DNA of 64,000 nt from Thalassotalea psychrophila (GTDB lineage Bacteria; Pseudomonadota; Gammaproteobacteria; Enterobacterales; Alteromonadaceae), in NCBI RefSeq assembly GCF_031583595.1, contig NZ_CP134145.1, positions 558,001 to 622,000 of the forward strand, given 5' to 3'. Below the pieces are notes generated by a model. The model saw only the letters and a program-made list of their open reading frames with translations, ran no database searches and was not told the DNA's origin. A program made the translations under genes and the position numbers. Shown piece by piece: positions 1-11,705 of the stretch (position 1 is its first letter; each line of letters begins with the position of its first letter).

Positions 1-785
<785 letters not shown>

Positions 786-852
786 TTATTACATGATATA
801 AAGTTACGAGTAAAAAAATAATATAAAGCAGTTTGGAATTACAATAATTAAG

Positions 853-2280
853 ATGAATAAGGTAAACGGAGTAATTAAATGCATAGGATTATTATCCCTA
901 ATATTGCTAACTAGCTCCTGTAGTATTCAAACTAAAGAGCTGGATGTAATCCCGGATATTGAAAACTCTTTCATTGATGAAGGTAAAGTTGAACTTGCAA
1001 CAAACTGGTGGCAGTCATTTGAAGACGCTAAATTAAATGAACTTATTGCCATTGGTTTAGAAAATAATCAATCATTAGCATCAAGCTTAGCCAAAGTAAA
1101 AAGTGCAACCGCAGGTTTAACTGTAAGCCAGTCCAATAAATATCCCGATTTAAATTTAACCGCCAGTAGTCGAAGTGATTTTGACAATATGGATAAAGCA
1201 AATAGTGCATCTGTTGGTTTAACTTCTTCATGGGAACTAGATTTATGGGGGCGAATAGCCTCTCTTGAGCAAAGAGCTGTTTGGGATGTTGTGGCACGGC
1301 AAGCGCTTTACAAGGCAAGAGCTAATGCCGTTGCTGGCTCTATTGCTAATGCTTGGTTTGGCTGGATAGCTGCAACTGACAAACAAAGACTTTTTGCCGA
1401 TCAATATAAACGGACCAACTCGGCCTTAAAGGTCATTAATCGCCGTTTTGCTCTGGGCAAAAATTCAATAACAGACATATGGCAACAGCAAAGGCTATTA
1501 GAATCAATTGTTACGCAACAAACTGTAAACGATGCCCGCTTAGCTATTTTTGCCAAGCAATTGGCATTGTGGCTCGGGGTGAAATCGTCACAGTTATCGC
1601 AATTAACACAAACCTCATTACCAAAGGTTCCACCATTGCCGAGTATCGGGCTGCCTTTAAGTGCTTTGCAATATCGTCCTGATATTCAACAAGCCTTTGC
1701 CGAATTGCAAGCATCCAATGCCTCAATGGCTGCTGCGGTTACCGACAGATTTCCAAGAATTACGCTAAGAGCCAGTTACTCAACTAATAAAAATAATGTC
1801 CAAGATTTATTTGATGATTGGAGTGGCTCGTTAATTTCATCATTGGTGTTACCGCTATTTGATGCAGGCGCGAAAAAAGCTGTAGTTAAACAAAAAGAAT
1901 ATGATCTACAAGCGAGCTTTGCCGATTATAAGCAAACCTGGTTAGAAGCAATTTATGCAGTCGAGACATCGTTAATTACTGAACAACAATTAACAAAAGT
2001 GGCAAACAATATAGACCTGCAAATGTTATTAGCTAAAAAAACTGAACGGGTCATATCGTCAAAATATTTAAATGGTAAAGCCAGTTACTTAACATTACTT
2101 AAAGCGCAAGAGACCAGTCTCAATCTTGAGCGACAAGTGGTTGATGCGCAAAAAGAATTAATAAATAACCGAGTGAGCCTGTACCGTGAATTAAGCCATG
2201 GAAACTTTACTCAAGCCAGTGATGTAGAAGAAAAAGAGACTAACTTTTCTGCTAAAACAATAATCGATGAAAATACCTAA
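853..2280 (+). CDS. RND efflux outer-membrane factor (NodT/TolC-like lipoprotein)
   Basis: Outer-membrane channel of a tripartite efflux pump, 475 residues, the usual length for the NodT family. A lipobox LTSSC puts the lipidated Cys at residue 23. The early motif TNWWQSF is typical of the family, and two repeats of long coiled helices follow (NQSLASSLAKVKSA near 75 and the matching LQASNASMAAAV half in the second repeat), with the internal LDLWGR motif. It is the first gene of an operon: its TAA overlaps the ATG of the adaptor gene (TAATGA). It would join the adaptor and pump encoded next to span the envelope. The substrate cannot be read from the sequence. Confidence 0.9.
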   Translation: MNKVNGVIKCIGLLSLILLTSSCSIQTKELDVIPDIENSFIDEGKVELATNWWQSFEDAKLNELIAIGLENNQSLASSLAKVKSATAGLTVSQSNKYPDLNLTASSRSDFDNMDKANSASVGLTSSWELDLWGRIASLEQRAVWDVVARQALYKARANAVAGSIANAWFGWIAATDKQRLFADQYKRTNSALKVINRRFALGKNSITDIWQQQRLLESIVTQQTVNDARLAIFAKQLALWLGVKSSQLSQLTQTSLPKVPPLPSIGLPLSALQYRPDIQQAFAELQASNASMAAAVTDRFPRITLRASYSTNKNNVQDLFDDWSGSLISSLVLPLFDAGAKKAVVKQKEYDLQASFADYKQTWLEAIYAVETSLITEQQLTKVANNIDLQMLLAKKTERVISSKYLNGKASYLTLLKAQETSLNLERQVVDAQKELINNRVSLYRELSHGNFTQASDVEEKETNFSAKTIIDENT

Positions 2281-3542
2281 TGAATAAATTTACCTCTTTA
2301 CTGAAAAAATCGATACCGTTAGTCCTTGTAATTATCAGTATTCCGTTAGCACTTTACCTTTTAGATTCTGGAAAAATGGAACAGCCTGCATGGAAAAAGG
2401 ATAATAAAAAGAGGCAAAGAATAGTACGCGTTGTTGATTTAACAAAAGGTTCAGTTATACCTAAGTGGAATTCTTCAGGCTTAGTTAAAGCCAATGAATC
2501 AGTCAATATATTGGCTGAAGTTTCAGGAAAGATTGCCGAAGTTAACCCTATTGCTCGACCAGGTGCGCTTTTAGACCGTGGTGCATGGTTGGCTAAAGTT
2601 GATAACATTGATTACGCATTAGCATTGCGCACTCAACAAAGCCAATTAGTGCAGGCGCAGGCAAGTTTAGAGTTGGAACTAGCTGATCAAATACTGGCCA
2701 AAGAAGAGTTAGCCTTATTAGAAGGTGTTGACCAAAATAGTCTACAAACCACATTAGTTTTGCGTGAACCGCAGTTATTAATGGCGCAGGCAAAATTAGA
2801 TATTGCTAAAACCAATGTTGAAAAAGCCGAAATTGCACTACAGCGCACTAATGTTGTTATGCCTTTTAAAGGGAAAATTGTCAGTAAATCAGTAGGGCGA
2901 GGCAGTCGAGTAGGACAAAATAGTAATTTATTTAAAATTGTAAATGTTGACACTTTCTGGGTTGAAGTAAAAATTCCCCGTACCTTCCTAGGATTATTTG
3001 ATAGCAATCATGATGCCATTTTAACTCAACCTAAACTGTGGGGCGAAGACGTAACCCGTACGGCAAAGTTTGTATCGGTGTTGCCAGAATTAGATTCTCG
3101 TGACAGGCAAGTTAAAGTGTTATTGGCTATTGATAACCCTCTGTCATTAAATGCTAATAATTCGGTTGATGTAAGTAATCCTCCTATATTTATTAATGAT
3201 TTTTTAAGTATTGAATTACAAGGCAATGAAATCACTGATGCCTGGGTTATTAAAAGTAATTTGTTGCAACCCGGTGATTTTATTTGGGTGGTTGATAAAG
3301 GCAATACTCTGCAGAAACGATCTGTTGATGTGTTATTCAAGGGGCGAGAGTCAATTTACATTAAAGCGGGTTTTATTGAAGGTGACAGAGCGTTAAGTGA
3401 AAAACCGGGTATTGTCAGTGTCGGTTTACCGGTTAAAGCAATAGATATAAATATGCCTCGAAAAGTAAAACCGATCTCAAAAGATGAAAATGAAGTTTTA
3501 GATAAAAAAGAGCAAAAGCGCCTGCAACGAGGCAAATTATAA
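2280..3542 (+). CDS. RND efflux periplasmic adaptor (HlyD/AcrA family)
   Basis: Membrane-fusion protein of 420 residues linking the inner-membrane pump to the outer-membrane factor. An N-terminal hydrophobic segment (about residues 12-28) anchors or exports it. A biotinyl-lipoyl-like half (SVNILAEVSGKIAEVNP, about 77-93) is followed by a helical hairpin rich in Gln/Ala/Leu (about 115-180) and the second lipoyl half with VVMPFKGKIVSKSVGRGSRV, then a beta-barrel domain. The C-terminus is unusually Lys/Glu-rich. The gene overlaps its neighbours at both ends by one or a few bases, so the three proteins are likely made in a coupled way. Confidence 0.9.
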   Translation: MNKFTSLLKKSIPLVLVIISIPLALYLLDSGKMEQPAWKKDNKKRQRIVRVVDLTKGSVIPKWNSSGLVKANESVNILAEVSGKIAEVNPIARPGALLDRGAWLAKVDNIDYALALRTQQSQLVQAQASLELELADQILAKEELALLEGVDQNSLQTTLVLREPQLLMAQAKLDIAKTNVEKAEIALQRTNVVMPFKGKIVSKSVGRGSRVGQNSNLFKIVNVDTFWVEVKIPRTFLGLFDSNHDAILTQPKLWGEDVTRTAKFVSVLPELDSRDRQVKVLLAIDNPLSLNANNSVDVSNPPIFINDFLSIELQGNEITDAWVIKSNLLQPGDFIWVVDKGNTLQKRSVDVLFKGRESIYIKAGFIEGDRALSEKPGIVSVGLPVKAIDINMPRKVKPISKDENEVLDKKEQKRLQRGKL

Positions 3543-6500
3543 TGAGCTTTAACCCAATGACGTGGATGATCCGTCACGGTATTGCACCTAATTTATTAAT
3601 GTTCGCTTTGCTGCTTGGTGGTCTGGTTATGTCGGTGGTTATTCGGAAAGAATATATGCCTGAAACAACCCTTGATAGCATATCCGTAACGGTTGCCTAC
3701 CATGGCGCAGCGCCAAGTGAAATGGAAAATTCTATTGCCGTACCTATTGAAGACTCCCTTGATAGCTTATCGGGCATAAGAAGTATTAAAACCAGTATTT
3801 TTGCCGGATGGGTGAAGATTCGTGGTGAGCTTGAAGCTGGCGCTAATGCACAGCAAGTTTATCAAGACGCACAACAAGCGGTAAATCGTATATCATCATT
3901 TCCATCGGGCATGGAAAGACCTAGAGTTAACCTTGGCAAACGTGTTATCGATGTTATGGAAATTGTTGTGCATGCTGATCTTGATAAATTTAGCGTTAAG
4001 AGGGTAGCCGAACAAATACGCGATCGTATTTTACAATCGCCTTATATATCACAAGTGACTTTAAGAGGTATGCCTCGTGAAGAAATCCATGTTGAAATTC
4101 CGCAAAGTACGCTACAAGCCTATAATTTAACGCTAACGCAAGTCTCATCAAAAATTAAACGCGGCGTAATTGAGCAGTCAGCCGGAAAAATTAAAGCTGA
4201 TAATGGTGATATTTTATTATCTATAGATGAACGTACCTATTGGGCTGATGAACTTGCTCAAATGCCCTTGTTATCATCTGAACAAGGGGATCAATTATTA
4301 CTAGGCGATGTTGCGACAGTAAGTGAAGGCTTCGCTGATGAGCGTTACTTAGTTACCTATAATAAGCAGTTATCCGCGCGCTTAAATATTTACCGAGTAG
4401 GGGAGCAAAGCCCTAGTGATATAGCTGACTCAGTAAAAGGCATGTGGTCAGAACTTGAAGAAATGCTACCTCCTAATGCTGGCCTTTCTATTGTTGATGA
4501 CGATGCCACAAATTATCAAAAACGTTTAGGGTTATTGCTTAATAATGCCTTTTTGGGGTTATTGCTTGTACTCATTCTAATGAGCTTGTTTTTAGAATTT
4601 AGATTGGCATTTTGGGTTGTTGCGGGTATTCCAAGTGCTTTTTTAGGTGCTATTTTATTAATGCCTAGCTTTGATGTTTCTATCAATATGGTGTCAATGT
4701 TTGGATTTATTATTGCGTTAGGAATTGTGGTTGATGACGCCATTATTGCCGGGGAAAATATTTATTCCCATATGGAAGAGGGAATGTCGTATTCTGATGC
4801 GGCCATTTTAGGGGCAAAAGAAGTTGCCAAACCGCTAACCTTTGCCATTTTAACCAACATTGTTGCTTTCTTACCTTTGTTATTATTACCCGGTTTTATG
4901 AAGTTACTCTTTGGCGCAATACCGGTAGTAGTAGTGCTTTGTTTTGTCGTTTCTTGGGTTGAAGCATTATTCATTTTACCTTCACACCTTGCCAACATAA
5001 AAGATAAAAAGCCTAATGTAGTGACTGCAAAATTTAAGGCCCTACAAAAGCAATGTGATAAAGGCTTACAAAACCTTATAACGCATTATTACACACCGTT
5101 ATTAAAGAGGTGTTTAGCTTGGCCAAGTTTAACCTTAGCCATTGCGACTTTATGTTTTGTTTTAGTTATCGCTTATGCTTTTAGTGGAAAAATGGGCTTT
5201 GGGCTATATCCTAAAATGGATGGTCGTTGGGTTAAAGCTAATTTTGAAATATCTGAGAGTGAACCGTTAGAGCGAGCAATACAGCTAAGAGATATCTTAG
5301 AAAAAAGTAGTCAAAAAATGCTTCAAGAAAACAATGCTGAAGACATTTTAGTTAGTACTCGCAGCATGATCACCGATACTGGAGTGGAAGTGAGCTTACT
5401 GCTAGTTGAAAGTGAAGAGCGAGCAGTTAGTACTGAAGAAGTACGCATGTGGTGGCGAGAAAGCTCAAAAGAACTCAATAAAAAAGGCAAGTTACGCTTT
5501 AGTGGTGCACGTCGTGGCAGTAGCGCCGTAGCAGCTACTTCAGTGACCATAGAATTACGTCATAGCGATGCTGATGTGTTACTTGCCGCATCGCATGATG
5601 CGGCGTTATTTCTTGAAGGTATTGATACTGTCGTTGCCACAGTTAACTCCATGGAAGAAGGTAAACCTGAATGGAAATTAAAATTAAATGAAAACGGACG
5701 TTCATTAGGGTTAGATGCCGCTGATTTAGCTGCGCAAATGCGCGCTTCTTTATATGGTGCAAAAGCACAAAGACAGCACCGTTTGAGAAACGAAGTAACC
5801 ACCTTAGTTCGCCTACCTAGGGCCGAGCGAGAAGTCGCTAACAATATAGAAAGCTTACTTATACAAACTAAAGGCGGAGGGTACGCTCCTTTAGGCAGTG
5901 TCGCTACTATTGAAAAGGTATTAGCGCCTTCACGAATAAATAGACGCAAAGGTCAACGTGTAGAAACTGTTGGCGCAGAAGTTTTACCGGAAGAGGCTAT
6001 ACCCGCGGTTACACAAGCGGTTAAAGGTCATTTAGTTGCCGAGTTAGAAGGTCGTTATCCTGGCTTAACGATTCATTTTGGTGGTAACCAAGAGCAAATC
6101 GCAGAAAGTGTGTCGAGTTTAGAGCTAGGCACTGGATTTGCTTTAGCCGCAATTTATATTCTATTGGCTATCGCGTTTAAGAGTTATGGCCAGCCTTTAC
6201 TCATTATGGCGGTTATTCCTTTTGGCGCCGTTGGCGCAATATTAGGCCATATGTTCTTAGGGCTTAGCTTAAGTATTGTCAGTTTAATGGGAATGCTAGC
6301 ACTTGCTGGTGTGGTTGTTAATGACAGTTTGATCCTTGTTGAATTTGCCAATAAAAAAACAGCCAAAGGCATTAATTCATTAGACGCAATCATTCTTGCC
6401 TGTCAACGCCGCTTCCGACCGATAATCCTAACAACGCTAACTACATTTGGTGGATTAGCGCCTATGGTGTTTGAAACCTCAAGACAAGCACAGTTTGTGG

Positions 6501-6664
6501 TACCTATGGCTGTTTCTTTAGGTTTTGGAATTTTATTTACTACCTTTGTTTGTTTATTGGTTTTACCTTCTTTATATATTGTGTTTAATCGGGAAAAACA
6601 GGAGGTGACACTAACAAATGAAGTTGAAAATACTACTGAGTTAGCGACGAAAACTGTGCTATAA
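3542..6664 (+). CDS. RND efflux pump, inner-membrane permease (AcrB-type superfamily)
   Basis: Proton-driven RND permease of 1040 residues, the standard length for the AcrB/MexB superfamily. Twelve membrane helices are laid out in two repeats: one after residue about 12, a cluster around 335-480, one near 520-545, and a cluster around 860-1020. The TM4 motif contains adjacent acids D398-D399 (GIVVDDAII), the position of the proton-relay Asp pair in RND pumps. The second repeat has GVVVNDSLILVEF. The large periplasmic loops carry the porter domains. It closes the operon begun at 853. It resembles the poorly characterised marine RND clade; substrates could be drugs, bile-like lipids or metabolites. 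Confidence 0.9.
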   Translation: MSFNPMTWMIRHGIAPNLLMFALLLGGLVMSVVIRKEYMPETTLDSISVTVAYHGAAPSEMENSIAVPIEDSLDSLSGIRSIKTSIFAGWVKIRGELEAGANAQQVYQDAQQAVNRISSFPSGMERPRVNLGKRVIDVMEIVVHADLDKFSVKRVAEQIRDRILQSPYISQVTLRGMPREEIHVEIPQSTLQAYNLTLTQVSSKIKRGVIEQSAGKIKADNGDILLSIDERTYWADELAQMPLLSSEQGDQLLLGDVATVSEGFADERYLVTYNKQLSARLNIYRVGEQSPSDIADSVKGMWSELEEMLPPNAGLSIVDDDATNYQKRLGLLLNNAFLGLLLVLILMSLFLEFRLAFWVVAGIPSAFLGAILLMPSFDVSINMVSMFGFIIALGIVVDDAIIAGENIYSHMEEGMSYSDAAILGAKEVAKPLTFAILTNIVAFLPLLLLPGFMKLLFGAIPVVVVLCFVVSWVEALFILPSHLANIKDKKPNVVTAKFKALQKQCDKGLQNLITHYYTPLLKRCLAWPSLTLAIATLCFVLVIAYAFSGKMGFGLYPKMDGRWVKANFEISESEPLERAIQLRDILEKSSQKMLQENNAEDILVSTRSMITDTGVEVSLLLVESEERAVSTEEVRMWWRESSKELNKKGKLRFSGARRGSSAVAATSVTIELRHSDADVLLAASHDAALFLEGIDTVVATVNSMEEGKPEWKLKLNENGRSLGLDAADLAAQMRASLYGAKAQRQHRLRNEVTTLVRLPRAEREVANNIESLLIQTKGGGYAPLGSVATIEKVLAPSRINRRKGQRVETVGAEVLPEEAIPAVTQAVKGHLVAELEGRYPGLTIHFGGNQEQIAESVSSLELGTGFALAAIYILLAIAFKSYGQPLLIMAVIPFGAVGAILGHMFLGLSLSIVSLMGMLALAGVVVNDSLILVEFANKKTAKGINSLDAIILACQRRFRPIILTTLTTFGGLAPMVFETSRQAQFVVPMAVSLGFGILFTTFVCLLVLPSLYIVFNREKQEVTLTNEVENTTELATKTVL

Positions 6665-6731
6665 AGACTGTATTAATAATTTACGTTTCAATAAAATATG
6701 CAAGTTTCAAATACTTGTATATTAGCCCTAT

Positions 6732-9293
6732 ATGAATACATCTATAGTTAATGCATTACCTATTCAAGCTGTAAAAGCTCCAATGCTAACAGCATTAGAA
6801 ACTTACCCTGCAATTATATTATCTGCCCCGCCAGGAGCTGGTAAGTCGACGCAACTGCCTTTGTGGTTGTTGAAAGCAGAGTTATTTAAACATCAAAAAA
6901 TTATTATGCTACAACCTCGCCGGATTGCCGCTAAATCAGTCGCAAATCGTTTAGCCCAACAGCTTGGTGAAAAAGTAGGTGAAACCGTTGGTTATCGCAT
7001 GCGTAATGACACCAAGGTATCTAGCAATACGCGCTTAGAAGTGGTGACTGAGGGGATATTAACTCGACTAATACAAAATGATAATGAGCTAAGTGATATT
7101 GGCTTAATCATTTTTGATGAGTTTCATGAGCGCTCTATTCATGCTGATTTAGCTTTTGCTTTGGCTCTCGACATCCAACAAGGCCTGCGTGAAGACTTAC
7201 AGTTATTATTAATGTCGGCCACTTTAGATAATGAATATCTTGCCAAATTTTTACCTGATGCAAAAGTACTCGGTTGTGAAGGCAGAAGCTTTCCAATTGA
7301 AGTCAGCTATCAAGCGCCAAACATTGAACGTAATTGGCGACAACATGCAATAAGTGTAATACGCCATCATACGGGTAATGAAGTCGGCTCAATTCTCGTT
7401 TTTTTACCGGGCACTGCCGACATCCGTTTTATCTATAATGCCCTTATTGAACAACTGCCGAGTGATGTTGACTTGTTTGCCTTGTATGGCGACTTAGATA
7501 TGAAGCTACAACAACGAGCGATTAATCCTGCAGTATCAGGACGACGTAAACTGGTGTTGGCCACCAATATTGCCGAAACATCGTTAACCATCGATGGTAT
7601 CTCGATGGTTATTGATAGTGGTTATGAAAAGGTAGCGCGCTTTAACCATGACAGTTTAATTAATGAATTAACCATGCAAAAAATCAGCAAGGCATCAGCA
7701 ATTCAACGAGCCGGCCGAGCCGGGCGAGTGCAAGCTGGCAAGTGTGTGCGCTTATATGCAAATGATGATTTTCAGCGCCGAACTGAACATGCAGCAAGCG
7801 AGATCAGCCAAGCGGATTTATTACCATTAACCATAGATGTGGCGAATTGGGGTGTAAGTAAATTTGAACAATTGAGCTTTCTAGAACTGCCTATTAACTC
7901 TCGCGAACAACAAAATTGGCAGTCTTTGCAAGCCCTCGATATAGTCGATAGCAATAATAGGTTAACCAAACATGGCCAACTAGTGGCAAATTTTCCTTGT
8001 CATCCAAGGTTTGCCCATATGATGATTAAATCGTTAGATGTAGCTGCTGATAATGTTCACGCTAAACATTGCTTATCGCTGGCATGTATTTTGGCGGCAA
8101 TGCTAGAAGAACGTGATATTTTTAATCGTGACAGGGCAAATGATAACTGTGATATTCAAGCTCGCCTATATCAACTTGCCAATAGCAATAAAAGTAAAGC
8201 AACAGGCATTGAATATCGTATTATTAAACAAGCGCAAAACTTAGCCAAAAAACTTAACAGTATAAGTTCGAATAAGTTTTCATTGAGTTTAAATGATAAC
8301 GATTGGCCCATGGCTTATTGTGGATTATTACTAGCATTTGCCTATCCTGAACGAATATCCATAGCGCGAAAATCCATTGGTAGCTATTTGTGTGCTAACG
8401 GTAAAGGCGCGGTGTTATCTAATAATGATAAGCTAAACGGCGAACCATACTTAGTGTGTGCAAAGCTACATAGCTATCAACAAAAATTGCAAATTACCTT
8501 AGCGTCAACTATTGAAGAAAAGCATATATATCAATATTTTAATTCGCACATTAGAGAAGTTGATGTATTAAGTTATGATGATAAAAATCAAAAAATTAAC
8601 AGTGAAAAGCAAACTCGTTTATTTAAATTGATACTCAAACAAGAACCTGCAAAAGCTGCGGTAAATAGCGAAACTTTAACTACGTTATGGTGTGACTTTA
8701 TCCGTCAAAAGGGGTTATCTATATTAAAGTTTAATAGCCATACTGAAAACTTTATTACCCGAGTTCGCTGGCTCAATAGCTATTGTAGTGAATTAAACTT
8801 ACCTGACTTTTCAGAACAAGGCCTATTGGATAAACTAGAAGTATGGCTTGCTCCATATGTGTTTGACGTGAAGAAACTAGCGGCATTACAAAAACTGGAT
8901 TTGAGCGAGATTTTAAATAATTCATTAGATTTTGAGCAGCAAAAACTAGTGAAACAGTGGGCGCCTAAAAGTTACACTAGCCCTGTTGGTAGAGAATTCA
9001 CTTACCAATATAGTGAGCAACCTCAGCCAAAGTTGGCTTTACCTATGCAACAAGTGTATGGTTTAAGTAGCTCTCCCTATGTTGCTAATGGGCAAGTTGC
9101 GGTATTATTAGAATTACTTTCTCCTGCAAAAAGACCCATTCAAGTGACACAAGACTTAGCAAGGTTTTGGCAGGGCAGTTATAAAGATGTGCAAAAGGAT
9201 ATGAAAGCCAATTACCCAAAACATTTTTGGCCTGATGATCCTGCCAACGCAAAAGCAACAACAAAATTAAAAAAGCATCTAACCAATAAATAA
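6732..9293 (+). CDS. hrpB: ATP-dependent RNA helicase HrpB
   Basis: DEAH-type RNA helicase of 853 residues, close to the usual length of about 820. Walker A is APPGAGKST with the lysine at residue 38, the Walker B box is DEFH at 129-132, motif III is SAT, and motif VI is IQRAGRAGRVQ. The helicase-associated domain and the HrpB-specific C-terminus (ending in the NYPKHFWPDDP motif, which is diagnostic for HrpB) are present. It is a single gene followed by mrcB, the same gene order seen in many gammaproteobacteria including E. coli. It is an RNA-dependent ATPase of unsettled cellular role. Confidence 0.95.
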   Translation: MNTSIVNALPIQAVKAPMLTALETYPAIILSAPPGAGKSTQLPLWLLKAELFKHQKIIMLQPRRIAAKSVANRLAQQLGEKVGETVGYRMRNDTKVSSNTRLEVVTEGILTRLIQNDNELSDIGLIIFDEFHERSIHADLAFALALDIQQGLREDLQLLLMSATLDNEYLAKFLPDAKVLGCEGRSFPIEVSYQAPNIERNWRQHAISVIRHHTGNEVGSILVFLPGTADIRFIYNALIEQLPSDVDLFALYGDLDMKLQQRAINPAVSGRRKLVLATNIAETSLTIDGISMVIDSGYEKVARFNHDSLINELTMQKISKASAIQRAGRAGRVQAGKCVRLYANDDFQRRTEHAASEISQADLLPLTIDVANWGVSKFEQLSFLELPINSREQQNWQSLQALDIVDSNNRLTKHGQLVANFPCHPRFAHMMIKSLDVAADNVHAKHCLSLACILAAMLEERDIFNRDRANDNCDIQARLYQLANSNKSKATGIEYRIIKQAQNLAKKLNSISSNKFSLSLNDNDWPMAYCGLLLAFAYPERISIARKSIGSYLCANGKGAVLSNNDKLNGEPYLVCAKLHSYQQKLQITLASTIEEKHIYQYFNSHIREVDVLSYDDKNQKINSEKQTRLFKLILKQEPAKAAVNSETLTTLWCDFIRQKGLSILKFNSHTENFITRVRWLNSYCSELNLPDFSEQGLLDKLEVWLAPYVFDVKKLAALQKLDLSEILNNSLDFEQQKLVKQWAPKSYTSPVGREFTYQYSEQPQPKLALPMQQVYGLSSSPYVANGQVAVLLELLSPAKRPIQVTQDLARFWQGSYKDVQKDMKANYPKHFWPDDPANAKATTKLKKHLTNK

Positions 9294-9319
9294 CTAAAGC
9301 GGCAGAATACAGACCGACA

Positions 9320-11668
9320 ATGGCATCTAGAAAAATAATAAAAAAGAAAGAAAAGGGTTTTACTAAAGGTAAAGCTAAAAGCAATAAAGCCCCAAGTAAA
9401 GGCTTTGCTCATTGGTGTGCTATAACTTCAATAAAGCTATCAATAATTTTCATTGTAAGTATTGGCTTATACAGCATTTATTTAGATGGTAAAGTTAGGC
9501 AAACCTTTGATGGGCAACGCTGGCAAGTGCCTGCTCAAGTATTTGGACGAGTGCCAACTATATTTAATGATCAAAAAGTTAATTTTGATTTCCTCGAAGA
9601 TGAATTAAAGCAACTCAATTATAAACGCGTTTCTATTGTTAGATTTCCCGGTGAATTTACCCGAAAATCTACCAAGTTAATTATTTATCGACGAGAATTT
9701 GATTTTGGCTCAGGGTTAGAGCCAGCATCATTAATTTCAATCGAGAAAAAAAGTGGTGAAGTATTTCGCTTAATTCAAGATAAGCAGCTGGTTCATCAAG
9801 TAAAACTTGAACCAATCTTAATTGACCGCATTTTGTCGGCTGAAGGCGAAGACCGAGTTGTAATTGCATTAGAGCAAATTCCTCAGCAGGTGATAGACAC
9901 CTTATTACTTATTGAAGATAAAGACTTTTACCTCCATCATGGTGTCTCACCTACGGGTATTTTACGCGCCTTTTGGAAAAATTTATTAGCCGGCGAAACA
10001 GTACAAGGTGGTAGTACCTTAACCCAGCAACTAGCAAAAAATATGTATTTAACTCGTCATAAAACCTTATGGCGAAAAGTGAATGAAGCAATTATGTCTA
10101 TCATTCTTGAAATACGATATTCGAAAGATCAAATTTTAGAAGCTTATTTGAATGAAGTTTATTTAGGCCAGCATTATGCCAACGGCATTCATGGTGTCGG
10201 TTTAGCTTCTCAGTTTTATTTTGGTAAGCCGATAAAGCAGCTAAATAACTCTGAAGTAGCCTTATTGATAGCGCAAATTAAAGGGCCATCGTTTTATGAC
10301 CCATGGCGTAAACCTGAACGTGCAACTGAACGCCGAGATTTGGTGTTAAGAGTGATGTTTGAAAACCATAGCATTGATACCGCTGAATACAAACAAGCGC
10401 TAGCCACACCACTAAACATTCGCCCAGATCGTCGCTTTGCCAAACAAACCTATCCAGGTTATATGCAATTGGTACGCCGTGAACTGAAAAACATGGGCGC
10501 TAATAGTGCCATGCAATCTGGTATCCGTATTTTTACCGGCTTTGATTTACAGCGTCAATCACATGCCGAACAGGCCGTAATTGAACAGCTTAGCATTCTC
10601 GAAAAAGCAAAAGGTAATGACAAACTTGAAGCGTCAGTTCTGGTGAGTGACATACGCACAGGTGAGATTCAAGCTGTCGTTGGAGGTAAAGAGGTCAAGT
10701 ACTCTGGTTTTAATCGTGCATTAGATGCTAAACGTCCAATAGGATCATTAATTAAACCGGTAGTTTACTTAACCGCTCTTGAGCAGTTCAACCAATATAC
10801 TTTGGCATCACCGTTAAAAGATGAACCTATTTCATTAAAGAGTTCAAAAGGTAAGTTTTGGAAGCCAAAAAATTATGATGGTAAGTTCAGAGGCCAAGTA
10901 TCGCTACTTGATGGTTTAGTAAATTCGTTAAACGTACCTACCGTTAACTTAGGCTTAAAGGTTGGCGTTGATAACGTTTCAGTCACTCTCGCAAATCTTG
11001 GTTTCAAAGGTAAGGTACCAAAAGTTCCAAGTATGTTACTTGGTGCTATAAACATGTCTGCCTTTGAAGTGAACCAATGGTACAACACTATTGCTAATGG
11101 CGGTTTATATAACCAGTCATTTGCCATTATCAAAGTAGTATCTTCACAAGGAGATGTACTGTGGAGCAAAGCTAACGTTGTTGATGTAAGGTTGTCACAA
11201 CAAGGAGCCTATTTAATTGACTTTGCCTTAGCTAAAGTTGCACAAGAAGGCACGGCTAGATCATTAGCTTGGCGTTTTCCAGAGCAAATCCTTGCCGGTA
11301 AAACTGGTACCAGTAATGATTCACGAGATTCATGGTTTGTTGGTTATGATAGAGAAAGTGTTGTCACTACCTGGATAGGCCGAGACGATAATAAACCTAC
11401 AGGTTTAACTGGCAGTAGTGGCGCTTTAACTGTATTTGCTAATTACCTTAAGAAACAAGGTAGCAATAGTCGTTTCGATTTAGTCCCTGAAGGAATTGAA
11501 TTTACTACATTCGAATTAGCAACGGGTAATGCGGTAATTGGAGATTGTGCAAATGTTGCTGATTTCCCTGCAATTAGTGATGGTATTTTTTACTCAGATC
11601 AATGTTTAGAAAAACGTAAACCACCACCAAATTGGTTAGAAAAACTGTTTGGCTTAGATAGTGATTAG
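9320..11668 (+). CDS. mrcB: Penicillin-binding protein 1B (bifunctional peptidoglycan synthase)
   Basis: Class A PBP of 782 residues that polymerises and cross-links peptidoglycan. A Lys-rich cytoplasmic tail (1-25) precedes one membrane helix (about 34-56). A UB2H-like regulatory domain follows. The GT51 glycosyltransferase carries the catalytic Glu at residue 199 (IEDKDF) and the motif GGSTLTQQLAKN. The transpeptidase has the active-site SxxK at S476-K479 (IGSLIK), the SxN motif (NSLN) and KTGT. It lies 26 bases after hrpB. A 237-bp palindromic repeat starts soon after the stop codon, and no clear Rho-independent terminator was seen. Confidence 0.95.
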   Translation: MASRKIIKKKEKGFTKGKAKSNKAPSKGFAHWCAITSIKLSIIFIVSIGLYSIYLDGKVRQTFDGQRWQVPAQVFGRVPTIFNDQKVNFDFLEDELKQLNYKRVSIVRFPGEFTRKSTKLIIYRREFDFGSGLEPASLISIEKKSGEVFRLIQDKQLVHQVKLEPILIDRILSAEGEDRVVIALEQIPQQVIDTLLLIEDKDFYLHHGVSPTGILRAFWKNLLAGETVQGGSTLTQQLAKNMYLTRHKTLWRKVNEAIMSIILEIRYSKDQILEAYLNEVYLGQHYANGIHGVGLASQFYFGKPIKQLNNSEVALLIAQIKGPSFYDPWRKPERATERRDLVLRVMFENHSIDTAEYKQALATPLNIRPDRRFAKQTYPGYMQLVRRELKNMGANSAMQSGIRIFTGFDLQRQSHAEQAVIEQLSILEKAKGNDKLEASVLVSDIRTGEIQAVVGGKEVKYSGFNRALDAKRPIGSLIKPVVYLTALEQFNQYTLASPLKDEPISLKSSKGKFWKPKNYDGKFRGQVSLLDGLVNSLNVPTVNLGLKVGVDNVSVTLANLGFKGKVPKVPSMLLGAINMSAFEVNQWYNTIANGGLYNQSFAIIKVVSSQGDVLWSKANVVDVRLSQQGAYLIDFALAKVAQEGTARSLAWRFPEQILAGKTGTSNDSRDSWFVGYDRESVVTTWIGRDDNKPTGLTGSSGALTVFANYLKKQGSNSRFDLVPEGIEFTTFELATGNAVIGDCANVADFPAISDGIFYSDQCLEKRKPPPNWLEKLFGLDSD

Positions 11669-11705
11669 AAGGCCATATTAGAGTTAATTGTTGAACTTTA
11701 TTTTT

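Noticed and set aside
4516..4743. Minus-strand ORFs inside the RND pump genes
   Set aside because: They are shadows of clear RND genes and show no ribosome site or family match.
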